Shown: positions 21,936-31,879 of the stretch, one piece after another | Numbering within the stretch: position 1 is the stretch's first letter | How the letters are laid out: the number at the start of each line of letters is the position of its first letter | Source: Stenotrophomonas maltophilia | Lineage (GTDB): Bacteria > Pseudomonadota > Gammaproteobacteria > Xanthomonadales > Xanthomonadaceae | Assembly: GCA_002387845.1 (NCBI GenBank) | Contig: DGLB01000002.1 | Coordinates: 1-64,000 of the forward strand | Direction: 5' to 3' | Length of the DNA stretch: 64,000 nucleotides | Position numbers and translations under genes: made by a program | Notes under the pieces: model-generated | Told to the model about the DNA's origin: nothing | Database searches by the model: none | The model's input: the letters and a program-made list of their open reading frames with translations, nothing else

Positions 21936-22823
21936 ATGCTCGCCACCGCCGCCCCCATCACCACCCCCGCCTTCTTCCGCCAATGGAACTGGCAGCACAT
22001 TCTGGAAACCTATGGTGTGCCGCTGCTGTCGGCGCTGGTGGTGCTGCTGATCGGCCTGTGGCTGGCGCGCCGCCTGTCCAACGTGATGCCGCGCGCTACC
22101 GCGCGGGTGGGCGTGGACCCGATGCTGGGCACCTTCCTGCGCAATGTGGTGTACGCGGCAGCGCTGGTGATCGTGGTGGTGGTGGCGATTGCGACGCTGG
22201 GCGTGCCGGTCTCACCGCTGCTGGCGGTGCTGGGTACTGCAGGCCTGGCCGTGGGTCTGGCTTTGAAAGATTCGCTGTCCAACATCGCGTCCGGGGTGAT
22301 GCTGGTCACGCTGCGTCCGTTCCGCGTGGGCGATGTGGTAACCGTCGCTGGCCAGACCGGCAGTGTGCGCGAGGTACGCATCTTCCAGACCGTGATCACC
22401 GGCGCGGACAACCAGCACACCACCATTCCCAACAACCTGATTACCGCCGCGCCCATCATCAACCTCACCGCCGAGCCCACCCGGCGCGTGGAGCTGGTGA
22501 TCGGCATTGGCTACGAGGACAACATCCAGCTGGCGCGCGATACCGCGCTGGCACTGGTGAAGGCCGATCCGCGGGTACTGCAGACGCCTGCGCCGGACGT
22601 GGTGGTGTACGAGCTGGGTGCGCATTCGATCAACCTGGGCATCCGCTGCTTCGTGAAATCAGCGGACTGGTTCGGGACCAAGGTGACGCTGCTGGAGCAG
22701 ATCAAGCTGGGATATGACCAGGCCGGGATCAATATTCCGTATCCGCAGCAGGACATGCACCTGTATCTGCATGGCAAGGATGGCGGCGTCCAGACGGCCG
22801 ATGCGCTGATTCGGGATCATTGA
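21936..22823 (+). CDS. mscS: Small-conductance mechanosensitive channel (MscS family)
   Basis: 295 residues. Three membrane helices are followed by the pore-lining TM3 ('VLGTAGLAVGLALKDSLSNI') and the beta domain ('GDVVTVAGQTGSVREVRIF', 'IPNNLI'). It opens under membrane tension on osmotic downshock. The size matches E. coli MscS. The start at 21936 follows CGGAG. Confidence 0.93.
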   Translation: MLATAAPITTPAFFRQWNWQHILETYGVPLLSALVVLLIGLWLARRLSNVMPRATARVGVDPMLGTFLRNVVYAAALVIVVVVAIATLGVPVSPLLAVLGTAGLAVGLALKDSLSNIASGVMLVTLRPFRVGDVVTVAGQTGSVREVRIFQTVITGADNQHTTIPNNLITAAPIINLTAEPTRRVELVIGIGYEDNIQLARDTALALVKADPRVLQTPAPDVVVYELGAHSINLGIRCFVKSADWFGTKVTLLEQIKLGYDQAGINIPYPQQDMHLYLHGKDGGVQTADALIRDH

Positions 22824-22857
22824 TATCGAGGGCGGGCCGGACACACGCGACCGCGCG

Positions 22858-23733
22858 TCAGGCCGGGTCGCCCTGCCCCGCCACCACCGCATACGCCGCG
22901 CGGACGGTCTCATACCCATACGTGCGCTCCAGCCGGCGCACGATGAAATGCCCACGTGCCATGTCCTGGTAGTAATCAGTGAACATGGTGTTGAGCGTCG
23001 CCCCGGCCACCGCCCCCACGATCGGCACCGCCTGCGCGGCGAACTTCTCGGTGACCACCACGCCAAAGCGGGCCGCCACCTTCTCCACGATCTTGGCCAG
23101 CCATTTGCCGGCTTCCTTGGGCGTCAGCCCGATCATCACCCCACCGCTGCCGACGGCCACACCGGTGAGCTCGGCGGACAGATGGCGCATGACCTCCGCG
23201 GTAAACCCACGGGTGATGTAGTAGCCCGTTTCGCTGGCGTCGTCCTGTCCTGAGTTTCCGCCCAGCGCGAACACCTCCAGGCAGGCATGGCGGGTGGCCA
23301 TGTCGCTCATGTCGAAGCCTTCGCTGCGGGCGACGTCGGCCACGGCCCGCATCATGATGGTGGTGGACACCGGCAGTTCAATGAACAGCGCAGTGAACCC
23401 GAACGCCCCGCCGACCGCGCCGGTGGCCGCCGCGGCCGCCTTGTGCCAGCGGGTGGATGCGGCCTTGCCTGGCGTGTTGTCCATGCTCCACAGGGCGGCC
23501 TGGGCCGACTTGAACAAGGCCGCCTCCACCGCGCCGTGAATCCGCCTGGAGACCGACTTGGGCAGCTTGTTGACCGCGAACTCGAGCGGCGAACCGATCA
23601 GGTTGGCCATCTTCGCCGTGAGCGTGGGCGATTCCAGCAGCGCCACCGCCCTGCGCAGGTCAGCGTAGTCCTGCGAGGTGGGCAGGATGTGGGACTGCAG
23701 CGGCGGCGGTACCGCGGGCAATGAGGTGGTCAT
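22858..23733 (-). CDS. EcsC family protein
   Basis: 291 residues with the EcsC-family body: 'GGAFGFTALFIELPVSTTIMM', the acidic 'CLEVFALGG' segment and the Gly/Ala-rich C-terminal 'VPIVGAVAGATLNTMFTDYY' helix. The Bacillus EcsC protein accompanies an ABC transporter, but proteobacterial homologues stand alone with unknown role. It is probably membrane-associated. The start MTTSLPAV is preferred over an upstream in-frame start. Confidence 0.85.
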   Translation of the reverse strand: MTTSLPAVPPPLQSHILPTSQDYADLRRAVALLESPTLTAKMANLIGSPLEFAVNKLPKSVSRRIHGAVEAALFKSAQAALWSMDNTPGKAASTRWHKAAAAATGAVGGAFGFTALFIELPVSTTIMMRAVADVARSEGFDMSDMATRHACLEVFALGGNSGQDDASETGYYITRGFTAEVMRHLSAELTGVAVGSGGVMIGLTPKEAGKWLAKIVEKVAARFGVVVTEKFAAQAVPIVGAVAGATLNTMFTDYYQDMARGHFIVRRLERTYGYETVRAAYAVVAGQGDPA

Positions 23734-23788
23734 GGCCCGATAGTAGCGCCGCCTCGTTGAACGGAGCGTGGCGGTAGCGCCGGCAGTT

Positions 23789-24358
23789 TCAGGCCGGCAG
23801 GCCCGACAACGCGCCCATGAACTGCCGGTAATGCCGCAGCTCGGCAATCGAATCATGCACGTCGCTCAGCGCGGTATGGCTGGCGGTCTTGGTCAGGCCG
23901 GCGGCCACGGTCGGAGCCCAGCGCTTGGCCAGTTCCTTCACTGTGGACACGTCGAGATTGCGGTAATGGAAGTATTTCTCCAGGCGCGGCATTTCACGGT
24001 GCAGGAAACGGCGGTCCTGGCAGATCGAGTTGCCGCACATCGGCGAGGCACCGGCGCGGATCCACTGCGCCAGGAAGTTCACGGTCTGCGCCTCGGCCTG
24101 GCCCAGGGTCACCTGGCTGTCCACCACGCGCTGCCACAGCCCGGAACGGCGGTGCTGGTTGCGGTTCCACTCGTCCATGGCTTCCAGCCGCTCCACCGGG
24201 TGGTGAATGGCGAACTCCGGGCCCTCGGCCAGCACGTTCAACTGCGCGTCGGTCACCACCGTGGCGATCTCGATGATCGAGTCGTTGTCGGTATCCAGAC
24301 CGGTCATTTCCAGGTCGATCCAGATCAGTCGTTCGCCTTCCGCGCCGTTGTCGGCCAT
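23789..24358 (-). CDS. orn: Oligoribonuclease
   Basis: 189 residues, a DEDDh exonuclease: '[12 protein letters not shown]' (Asp, Glu), '[14 protein letters not shown]' (Asp) and '[18 protein letters not shown]' (His, Asp). It degrades di- to pentanucleotides, including pGpG from cyclic di-GMP breakdown, which connects it to the GGDEF and EAL proteins in this window. Length and motifs match E. coli Orn. Confidence 0.96.
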   Translation of the reverse strand: MADNGAEGERLIWIDLEMTGLDTDNDSIIEIATVVTDAQLNVLAEGPEFAIHHPVERLEAMDEWNRNQHRRSGLWQRVVDSQVTLGQAEAQTVNFLAQWIRAGASPMCGNSICQDRRFLHREMPRLEKYFHYRNLDVSTVKELAKRWAPTVAAGLTKTASHTALSDVHDSIAELRHYRQFMGALSGLPA

Positions 24359-24434
24359 GTGTTCAAACCCGTGTACGAAAGCACCATGATACCGTCAACG
24401 CTGCTGCGCTTCCGGCAATTCTGATGGCCGGCCA

Positions 24435-24965
24435 TCAGCCAGGCGTCAGCAGGAGCGGCGGTTTGCCGCGCTTGGCGCGGAAATAATTGGTCAACCGCGT
24501 GCTGGCTTCCTTCGCCAGCACCCCGCCGTGCAGCTCCACACGGTGGTTGTGGCGCGGATCTTCCAGCAGGTTGAACACGCTGCCGCAGGCACCGGTCTTG
24601 GGGTCGGTGGCCGCATACACCAGACGCGACACGCGTGCGTGCACCACCGCCATCGCGCACATCGCGCAGGGTTCCAGGGTGACATACAGGGTGCTGCCCA
24701 GCAGCCGGTGATTGCGCAGCGCCCTGCCCGCCTGGCGCATGGCCACGATCTCGGCATGCGCGCTGGGGTCGTGCTCGGCAATGTTCAGGTTCCAGCCCTC
24801 GCCCAGCAGCTGGCCGTCATTCCCGACCAGCACCGCGCCGACCGGAATCTCGTTGAACTCGCGCTCGGCACGCGCGGCCAGGGCCAGTGCGTGCTGCATC
24901 CAGTATTCGTCCTGGTCGTGCACCGGCACGCCCAAGGGGGGCGGTGGTGGCAGGCGTTCAACCAT
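24435..24965 (-). CDS. tadA: tRNA-specific adenosine deaminase
   Basis: 176 residues with the zinc-binding motifs '[11 protein letters not shown]' and '[17 protein letters not shown]', and the tail '[14 protein letters not shown]' seen in TadA. It makes the wobble inosine of tRNA-Arg(ACG). The start at 24965 lies within the last codons of the mntR-like gene (8-base overlap). Confidence 0.93.
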   Translation of the reverse strand: MVERLPPPPPLGVPVHDQDEYWMQHALALAARAEREFNEIPVGAVLVGNDGQLLGEGWNLNIAEHDPSAHAEIVAMRQAGRALRNHRLLGSTLYVTLEPCAMCAMAVVHARVSRLVYAATDPKTGACGSVFNLLEDPRHNHRVELHGGVLAKEASTRLTNYFRAKRGKPPLLLTPG

Positions 24966-25413
24966 GGCCGTTGGCCTTGCGCAGAAAGGCTTCAAACGCG
25001 GCCAACGTGGCTTCGCTGACATGGTGTTCGATGCCCTCGGCGTCACGCCGGGCCGAATCCGCGTCCACGCCCAGCGCCAGCAGGAAGCGCTCCACGGTCT
25101 GGTGGCGGGCACGCACTTCCAACGCCAGCTGCTCGCCGGCCGGGGTCAGGAACACGCCGCGATACGGACGCTGCACCGCCCAGCCTTCCTTGACCAGCCG
25201 TTTGAGCGCCTTGGCCACCGTGGGCTGGGCCACGCCCAGCCGGGTGGCGATGTCGACCTGGCGGGCCTCGCGGCCGTCGGCAATCAGGTCCGCAATCAGC
25301 TCCACGTAATCTTCCACCAGCTCCGAGCGGCGCGCTTCACGCACCTGCGCGAAGCCCTCCACATGAACCTGGGCATCGATCAGGGGGGCGGGCTTGCGGC
25401 TGCTGCTCGGCAT
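24958..25413 (-). CDS. mntR: Manganese-responsive regulator, DtxR/MntR family
   Basis: 151 residues: an N-terminal winged helix ('[22 protein letters not shown]') and a metal-binding dimerisation domain with '[15 protein letters not shown]' and '[17 protein letters not shown]'. This matches E. coli MntR in length and in lacking the SH3-like domain of DtxR. It represses manganese uptake when Mn(II) is high. No manganese transporter is in the window, so targets are elsewhere. Confidence 0.88.
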   Translation of the reverse strand: MPSSSRKPAPLIDAQVHVEGFAQVREARRSELVEDYVELIADLIADGREARQVDIATRLGVAQPTVAKALKRLVKEGWAVQRPYRGVFLTPAGEQLALEVRARHQTVERFLLALGVDADSARRDAEGIEHHVSEATLAAFEAFLRKANGHG

Positions 25414-25494
25414 GCGGGCAATGGTCCGTGGCGGGGCCGGTGGTGAACTGGCGTGTAGTCTAGCGCAGCCGGCCGCCCTGCCCCTGCCGCCGGC

Positions 25495-26616
25495 TCAGCC
25501 GCGCATGCGACGCTGCAGCCGGGTCTCGAACAACACCTCGCCGTCCAGATTGCGCGCCACCAGGGCCCCGCCGTGGGCGCGCGCGAACTCGTGGGCGATG
25601 AACAGCCCCAGCCCGAGGCCCCGGCTTTCATGGAAACTGGCCTTGAACGGCTCGAACAGGCGCGGCAGCAGGGCCTCTGGAATCTGGCCCTGGTTGCGCA
25701 CCTGCAGCAGCAGCGATTCGCCCGGATTGCCGCGCACCTGTACCTGCACCGGAGCGGCACCACCGTGCAGCACCGCATTGCCGATCAGGTTGGACAGCAG
25801 CTGCGCCAGCCGGTCCGGGTCGCCGTGCAGGCAGGTGTCGCCGTCGATCTGCAGCTCGATCCGCGCCTGCGGATGGGCACGGGCCAACTCCGCCACCACC
25901 ACGCCCGCCACTTCGGCGAGGTCGCAGTCGCTGTGCTGGATGCGCAGTCCGCCGCTGCGGATGCGCGAGAAATCGAGCAGCTGCTCGACCATGCGGCCCA
26001 TGCGCTCGGCGCTGTTTTCCAGGTGCTTCAGGGTCTGCTGGACCTGCGGGTCATCGGGCAGGTCCAGCGACAGCTTGTCGGCACACAACAGAATGGCCGA
26101 CAACGGCGTGCGCAGGTCATGGGTCAACACCGCCATCATTGTTTCATTGAGCTTGAGCGCGTGCTCCAGCGCCTGGTTGCGCGCCTTCAGCAGCTGCTTC
26201 TGCTGATACAGCTCGATGAACACGTTGACCTTGCTCAGGATCACCTGCGGTTCGATCGGCTTGTGCAGGAAGTCCACCGCGCCGCTTTCATAGCCCTTGA
26301 ACGCACGTACCGGATCACTCGGCGAGGCGGTCAGGAAAATGATCGGCACGTCGCGGCTGCGGGTCGAGCCGCGCATCAGTTCGGCCAGCGAGAAGCCGTC
26401 GATCTCGGGCATGTGCACGTCCAGCAGCGCCAGCGCCACATCGTGCTCCAGCAGCAGCTCCAGCGCCTGCGCGCCGGACGCCGCACACAGGATGTTCAGG
26501 CCGTCGCGCCGCAGCAGCGCTTCCATCGCCACCAGGTTCTGCGGAATGTCATCGACAATCAGCAGATTCACGCAATCAGTGGGCGTACTGCACGCCGCGG
26601 GCTCGATCAGGTTCAT
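25495..26616 (-). CDS. Response regulator-histidine kinase (REC-HisKA-HATPase)
   Basis: 373 residues. An N-terminal receiver ('LLIVDDIPQN', phospho-Asp in 'LALLDVHMPEIDG', 'HKPIEPQ') is joined to a kinase with the His in 'LTHDLRTPLSAI' and the ATP domain boxes 'LSNLIGNAVLHG' and 'ESRGLGLGLFIA'. It is soluble. The start overlaps the cheB stop as ATGA, making it the last gene of the four-gene operon. Its receiver may accept phosphate from the large hybrid kinase heading the operon. Confidence 0.92.
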   Translation of the reverse strand: MNLIEPAACSTPTDCVNLLIVDDIPQNLVAMEALLRRDGLNILCAASGAQALELLLEHDVALALLDVHMPEIDGFSLAELMRGSTRSRDVPIIFLTASPSDPVRAFKGYESGAVDFLHKPIEPQVILSKVNVFIELYQQKQLLKARNQALEHALKLNETMMAVLTHDLRTPLSAILLCADKLSLDLPDDPQVQQTLKHLENSAERMGRMVEQLLDFSRIRSGGLRIQHSDCDLAEVAGVVVAELARAHPQARIELQIDGDTCLHGDPDRLAQLLSNLIGNAVLHGGAAPVQVQVRGNPGESLLLQVRNQGQIPEALLPRLFEPFKASFHESRGLGLGLFIAHEFARAHGGALVARNLDGEVLFETRLQRRMRG

Positions 26617-27200
26617 CGGGCAAGACCTTTGATACGTGTACAGATGGAAGAAAGCGGCAGCACCGCGTCGGCCCCGGCATGGGCCAACGCGGCTGCCGGC
26701 ATGATCGGCGAAAACGCATCGTCCGGACATTGGATCCAGGCATGCCCGCCGGCCTGGCGCACGGCCGCCACGCCAGCGCTGCCATCGTTGCTGGCACCGG
26801 TGAGCAGAATGGCCAGCACGCCGGCTCCAAACACCTCGGCCGCGCTTTCGAACAGCGGGTCGATGGCCGGGCGCGAATACAGCACCGGCGCATCCACCGA
26901 CAGCGCCAGCGTGGTGGTGTCCTCGACCAGCAGATGGTAATCCGGCGGCGCAAAGGTGACCGTGCCCGGCAGCAGCGGCTGCTTGTCGTCGGCCTCACGC
27001 ACCGGTAGCGGGCAGCGCACATCCAGCAGGTCGACGATGCGACTGGGCCGGTCGCGCGGCAGGTGCAGCACCACCAGCACAGGCAGCGCCAGGTCGTCAG
27101 GCAGGGCCGCCAGCAGGGTCTGCAATGCGTTCACGCCGCCGGCAGAGGCACCCACCACCAGCACCTTGAAGTCAACGCGGTCGGTCGCGGGCGTGCTCAT
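26613..27200 (-). CDS. CheB-type methylesterase domain protein without receiver
   Basis: 195 residues consisting only of the CheB catalytic domain: Ser in 'VVGASAGGVNALQ', His in 'VVLHLPRDRP' and Asp in 'LLTGASNDGSAG'. The receiver that normally gates CheB is absent, so control must come from partners. Overlaps of four bases join it to cheR before and the kinase after. It removes methyl groups from glutamyl residues of chemoreceptors or possibly of a protein in this operon. Confidence 0.9.
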   Translation of the reverse strand: MSTPATDRVDFKVLVVGASAGGVNALQTLLAALPDDLALPVLVVLHLPRDRPSRIVDLLDVRCPLPVREADDKQPLLPGTVTFAPPDYHLLVEDTTTLALSVDAPVLYSRPAIDPLFESAAEVFGAGVLAILLTGASNDGSAGVAAVRQAGGHAWIQCPDDAFSPIMPAAALAHAGADAVLPLSSICTRIKGLAR

Positions 27201-28021
27201 GCCAGCTTCCGGTACAGGCGCTGTTCGCGCGCGCAGGCTTCAAAGTCGCTGGCGTGCTCGCCAAACTGCAGCGACTCCTTGCTGCCCAGCCCCAGGAACC
27301 CCTTGTGCACCAGCGCCTCATGGAACAGGCCGATGGCCCGGTCCTGCAGCGCACGCTGGAAATAGATCAGTACATTGCGGCACGACACCAGGTGCACTTC
27401 GGAAAACACCGTGTCGGTGGCCAGGCTGTGGTCGGCGAACACGATGTTGCGCTTGAGCGCACGGTCGAACACGACGCTGCCATAGCCGCTGCTGTAGTAA
27501 TCCGACAAGGACGCAGTGCCGCCGGCAGCCAGGTAGTTGCGGCTGAACTGGGCCAGGCGATCCAGGCTGAAGGCTCCGGCTTCGGCCGCCTCCAGTGCCT
27601 CGGGATTGATGTCGGTGGCGTAGATGATGGTGCGATCGAGCAGGCCTTCCTCATGCAGCAGAATGGCCAGCGACCACACTTCCTCACCGCTACTGCAGCC
27701 GGCAATCCAGACCTTGATCGACGGGTAGGTCCGCAGCACCGGAATGGCGTGCTCGCGCAGTACCTTGAAGTAGGCCGGGTCGCGGAACATCTCCGACACC
27801 TGCACGGTGAAGAACTGCATGGCCTGGGCGAAGGTGTCCGGTTCGCTCAGCAGGCGGTGCTGCAGCGCGCCCAGGTTTTCGCAGTCGAAACGCGCCATCG
27901 CATGACGCATGCGCCGGCGCAGCGAGGCCAGCGCATAGTCACGGAAGTCATAGTGATAGCGCTGATACACCGCCTCCAGCAGCAGCTTCAGCTCCAGATC
28001 GAACAGCTCGGCCTCGTTCAT
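27197..28021 (-). CDS. CheR-type protein methyltransferase
   Basis: 274 residues: an N-terminal CheR helical domain ('YHYDFRDYALASLRRRMRHAM') and a SAM-binding domain with 'VWIAGCSSGEEVWSLAILL' and 'IIYATDINPEALEAA', then 'VSCRNVLIYF'. There is no TPR tail. The start MNEAELF at 28021 overlaps the stop of the hybrid kinase as ATGA. With the CheB-like protein it forms a methylation pair dedicated to a two-component system. Confidence 0.92.
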   Translation of the reverse strand: MNEAELFDLELKLLLEAVYQRYHYDFRDYALASLRRRMRHAMARFDCENLGALQHRLLSEPDTFAQAMQFFTVQVSEMFRDPAYFKVLREHAIPVLRTYPSIKVWIAGCSSGEEVWSLAILLHEEGLLDRTIIYATDINPEALEAAEAGAFSLDRLAQFSRNYLAAGGTASLSDYYSSGYGSVVFDRALKRNIVFADHSLATDTVFSEVHLVSCRNVLIYFQRALQDRAIGLFHEALVHKGFLGLGSKESLQFGEHASDFEACAREQRLYRKLA

Positions 28022-31000
28022 CGGCGCGAGCACCACACGCGGCACAGCGAGACCAGCTTGTCCACGTCGATGGGCTTGGAGATGTAGTCGTTGGCACCGG
28101 CCTGCAGGCAGTGCTCACGGTCATCGGGCATGGCCTTGGCGGTCAGCGCGATGATCGGCAGGTCGCGCCAACGCGGCTCACGGCGGATCTCGCGCATGGC
28201 GGTCAGCCCATCCATCTCCGGCATCATGATGTCCATCAGCACCAGGTCCACGTCCGGACCGAGCTTTTCCAGCGCTTCGCGGCCATTGCGGGCGATCTCC
28301 AGCTTCACGCCCAGCGGCTCCAGCACGCTGGACAGCGCGAAGATGTTGCGCACGTCGTCTTCGGCCAGCAGCACCGTTCGCCCGTCCAGCACCGCATCGC
28401 GGCGGCGCGCCTCGCGCAGAAGGCGCTGCTGGTCGGTGGGCAGCGAGGCCTCGACGCTGTGCAGGAACAGGGTCACCTCATCCAGCAGGCGCTCAGGCGA
28501 GCGTGCGCCCTTGATGATGATGCTCTTGGAATAGCGGCGCAGGCGCTGTTCTTCATCGCGGGTAAGCGCGCGGCCGGTGTAGACAATCACCGGCGGGAAC
28601 GACAACGCCTCATTGGCGGCCATGTGCTCCAGCAGGTCGTAACCGGTGCCGTCGGGCAGCGCCAGGTCGGTGACCATGCAATCGAAGGTGGAACCGGACA
28701 GGGCCGCCATCGCCTCGGCAATGGTGCCGACGCCGACGATCTCCAGCTGGTCGCGGCCGAGCAGCAGCTTCAGGTTGGAGCGCAGCTCGCTGTCGTCCTC
28801 CACGATCAGCAGGCGGCGCACGTCGCGCTGGTTGGTGGCTTCCAGCTGCTGGATCGCCTCGACCAGGCGCTCGCGCGTGGCCGGTTTGATCACATAGCCG
28901 ATCGCGCCCAGCTCCAGCGCCACCTGCGAACGTTCCAGGCCGCTGACCACGTGCACCGGAATATGGCGGGTGGCGGGGTCGCGCTTGAGCCGTTCCAGCA
29001 CGCTCAGTCCCGACACGTCCGGCAGACCGATGTCGAGCAGGATGCCGTTGGGCCGCAGTTCGTTGGCCAGCGCCAGCGCTTCCTCGGCGGTCTGGGCGAC
29101 CACGCAGTCAAAGTCGAGCTCATGTGCCATCTGCACCAGCGCGCCGGCGAAGGCGGCATCGTCTTCCACCGCCAGGATCATGCGTCCGGCGCGGCTGCGG
29201 CGGCCGCGGTCATCCACCACCCGCGGCGCGTCAGTGGCCGCTGCGGACGCCACTGCGACCGGGGCCGTGACCGGGACCACCGCCGGGGTGGGCTGGCGCA
29301 CGTCCGGCGCAGCATGTGCCACGCCCAGCGTGTCGCCGTTGGCTGCAATCAGCGGCAGCTCCAGGGTGAAGCTGCTGCCCCGCCCGGGTTCGCTGACCAC
29401 GCGGATGCTGCCACCCATGCGTGCCGCGAGGTCGCGCGAGATCGACAGTCCCAGCCCGGTGCCACCGTAACGGCGGCGGGTGCTGCCATCGGCCTGGCGG
29501 AAGGCCTCGAAAATGACTTCGGTCTGTGCCTGCGGGATGCCGATGCCGGTATCGGTCACAGTGAACTGGATGCGACCCGAAGCCGTTCCCCGCACGCTGA
29601 GGGTGACACTGCCATGCTCGGTGAACTTCACCGCATTGGCCAGCAGGTTCTTCAGGATCTGCTGCAGGCGCTGGCTGTCGGTCACCAGCTGCGCCGGCGC
29701 GTCGGCATCGGCCTGCAGCACCAGCGCCAGCCCCTTCTGCTCGGCCAGCGGCTGGAAGGTGTCCTTCAACCGCTGCAGCACGCTGGATACCGCCACGTTC
29801 TCGTCGGTCAGCTCGACGTGGCCGGCCTCGATGCGTGAAAGGTCCAGAATGTCGTTGATCAGTGCCAGCAGGTCGTTGTTGGACGAATGGATGGCCTGGG
29901 CGTACTTGACCTGTTCTTCGGACAGGTTGGCATCCTTGTTGTCGGCCAGCAGCTTGGCCAGGATCAGCGCGCTGTTGAGCGGCGTGCGCAACTCGTGCGA
30001 CATGTTGGCCAGGAACTCGGATTTGTAGCGCGAGCTGGCCTCCAGTTCGTTGCTGTTCTGCACCAGTTGCGCCTGCGCGAGCAGCAGCGCCTGCTGCCGC
30101 GACTCCAGTTCGTGGGTGCGCTCTTCCAGCTGCACATTGGTCTGTTCCAGCTCCACCTGCTGTTGTTCCAGATTGGCTTGGGAATTCAGCAGGCTGCGGC
30201 TCTGTTCTTCCAGTTCCTCGTTGGCCACCCGCAGTTCTTCCTGCTGGGTCTGCAGCTCTTCGCTCTGGCGCTGGGTTTCTTCCAGCAGCTCCACCAGCTG
30301 CTCGCGCAGCAGCGCCGCGCGCATCGCAACACCGATCGGTTCGGCCACCTGGGTCAGCAGTTCCAGTTCCAGCGTACGTGCTGGCGACGCACCGGCGCGG
30401 CCGAGTTCCACCAGGCCGATCACCTTGCCATCGGCGGTGATCGGGCCCAGCAGCCGCTGGTGCACCGGGGTCATGCCCAACGGGGTTTCAATCTCCAGCA
30501 CGCTGTCGCCTTCATCCAGCCGACGCGGCTCGCCCAGCCGCAGCACTTCGCCCCACTGGCCGGCCGCCGAAGGCAGCGCTTCGGGCAGGCGCGCCGGCAA
30601 CGCCGCACCGCCCACCAGCAGCAGACGTTCGCCCTGCAGGCGGTACAGCGCGCCGACTTCCGCGTTCAAACGCGCACACAATGTGCGCATTGCCTCGTCG
30701 GCCAGCACCCGCGGGTCCGGGTCGCCGCGCAGACTGACGGTCACCGCGTTTTCACCTTCCTGCAGCCACAGCGCATCAGCGGCCTGGCGGCGCGACTGGA
30801 TCGCCTTCATCACAGTCAGCGCCATCAGCAGGAAGCAGATGCCGCCAATGCTGCGGTTGACGAAGGAGAACGCCGAGTTCGTGCTGGCCGGGGCGATGTG
30901 GTAGCCGATCATCAGCAGGATGGTGGAACCCACCGCAACCAGGAACGGCACTTCGACCCGACGCTGGAACAGGGTCACGCCGACCGCCATGAAATACGTC

Positions 31001-31113
31001 AGCCACACGGCATAGCCCAGCGGCACCACGAACTCCAACCCCATGGTCAGGGCCATCAGGCCTGCCGATGCCAGCCAGATCCAGCGGTCGCGTGCGGTGG
31101 GCGCAGAATTCAT
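28018..31113 (-). CDS. Hybrid sensor kinase: membrane region, GAF, HisKA, HATPase, three receivers
   Basis: 1031 residues. Order: about four membrane helices (residues 10-110), a GAF-like domain (about 120-270), a long Gln/Glu-rich coiled coil (about 270-360, 'LEEQSRSLLNSQANLEQQ'), the kinase with His in 'NMSHELRTPLNSALILAK', an ATPase domain ('DTGIGIPQAQ', 'YGGTGLGLSISRDLAARMGG'), and three receivers with phospho-Asp in 'GILLDIGLPD', 'MVTDLALPDG' and 'LVLMDIMMPEMDG'. It heads an operon with CheR, CheB and a REC-kinase, an arrangement known from general-stress and adhesion sensors. Its upstream region is shared with a divergent response regulator. Confidence 0.94.
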   Translation of the reverse strand: MNSAPTARDRWIWLASAGLMALTMGLEFVVPLGYAVWLTYFMAVGVTLFQRRVEVPFLVAVGSTILLMIGYHIAPASTNSAFSFVNRSIGGICFLLMALTVMKAIQSRRQAADALWLQEGENAVTVSLRGDPDPRVLADEAMRTLCARLNAEVGALYRLQGERLLLVGGAALPARLPEALPSAAGQWGEVLRLGEPRRLDEGDSVLEIETPLGMTPVHQRLLGPITADGKVIGLVELGRAGASPARTLELELLTQVAEPIGVAMRAALLREQLVELLEETQRQSEELQTQQEELRVANEELEEQSRSLLNSQANLEQQQVELEQTNVQLEERTHELESRQQALLLAQAQLVQNSNELEASSRYKSEFLANMSHELRTPLNSALILAKLLADNKDANLSEEQVKYAQAIHSSNNDLLALINDILDLSRIEAGHVELTDENVAVSSVLQRLKDTFQPLAEQKGLALVLQADADAPAQLVTDSQRLQQILKNLLANAVKFTEHGSVTLSVRGTASGRIQFTVTDTGIGIPQAQTEVIFEAFRQADGSTRRRYGGTGLGLSISRDLAARMGGSIRVVSEPGRGSSFTLELPLIAANGDTLGVAHAAPDVRQPTPAVVPVTAPVAVASAAATDAPRVVDDRGRRSRAGRMILAVEDDAAFAGALVQMAHELDFDCVVAQTAEEALALANELRPNGILLDIGLPDVSGLSVLERLKRDPATRHIPVHVVSGLERSQVALELGAIGYVIKPATRERLVEAIQQLEATNQRDVRRLLIVEDDSELRSNLKLLLGRDQLEIVGVGTIAEAMAALSGSTFDCMVTDLALPDGTGYDLLEHMAANEALSFPPVIVYTGRALTRDEEQRLRRYSKSIIIKGARSPERLLDEVTLFLHSVEASLPTDQQRLLREARRRDAVLDGRTVLLAEDDVRNIFALSSVLEPLGVKLEIARNGREALEKLGPDVDLVLMDIMMPEMDGLTAMREIRREPRWRDLPIIALTAKAMPDDREHCLQAGANDYISKPIDVDKLVSLCRVWCSRR

Positions 31114-31407
31114 GGGGTGTCCAGATACAAAAGGATTCTGATGTTACCTGAACACGTTAAAGGGGTGTTATGCGTCAAAAGTCAGCCACTTCCTGCACTT
31201 TCTTGACAATTTGTTCACATTTGGGCGTTTTCCCCTGACGGCGTTGCAGCTGCACCATTCATCCCCGCGCAGGATAGTGTCTTTCGGCCTACCGCCCACC
31301 GCCGGCAATCGCGTACAGTTGCGTACTGACCTTTTGCACCTCCTGCGCACCCGCTGCAAGGCGACGGCGCACGCCTGGGTCATCACCTGTCTTTGAGGAA
31401 GTCGAGC

Positions 31408-31776
31408 ATGTCTGAGCCCCTTCGCGTATTGATGGTCGAAGACCAGCAGGATCTGCGTGAGTTGATGGGACAGGCCCTGCAGGACTTCGGCATCGAGATC
31501 CACACCGCGGTGGACGGTTCGGCAGCGCTGCAGATGATCGAGGAGCAGGGCGACTTCGACGTGGTGTTCAGCGACATCAGCATGCCTGGCATGACCGGCG
31601 TGGAGCTGAGCGAGCATGTGGCCCGTGCGCTGCCCAATGCTCGCATGATCCTGTCGTCCGGCTATGCGCGTGTGCAGCTGGAAGAGCCGCTGCCGGACCA
31701 CGTGGAGTTTCTGCCCAAGCCTTATCGGCTGAAACAGCTGATCAACCTGCTCAAGAGTCCGGCCACCACGCCTTGA
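31408..31776 (+). CDS. Single-domain response regulator
   Basis: 122 residues: 'LMVEDQQDLRELM', phospho-Asp in 'VVFSDISMPGMTG', 'LSSGYAR' and 'LPKPYRLKQL'. No output domain. GAGGAAG precedes the ATG at 31408; an ORF start 15 bases upstream is less likely. It is divergent from the hybrid kinase with 294 bases between them, so it is a probable phosphotransfer partner. Confidence 0.9.
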   Translation: MSEPLRVLMVEDQQDLRELMGQALQDFGIEIHTAVDGSAALQMIEEQGDFDVVFSDISMPGMTGVELSEHVARALPNARMILSSGYARVQLEEPLPDHVEFLPKPYRLKQLINLLKSPATTP

Positions 31777-31879
31777 CCGTCATCGGCGTGAACGCTTCAT
31801 GTCGCGCGGCGACACTTCACGCCAGCTTGCAGCGCACTGGCGATAGTGAACCTGTCTTCCGTCTGACAGGGCACACGGA

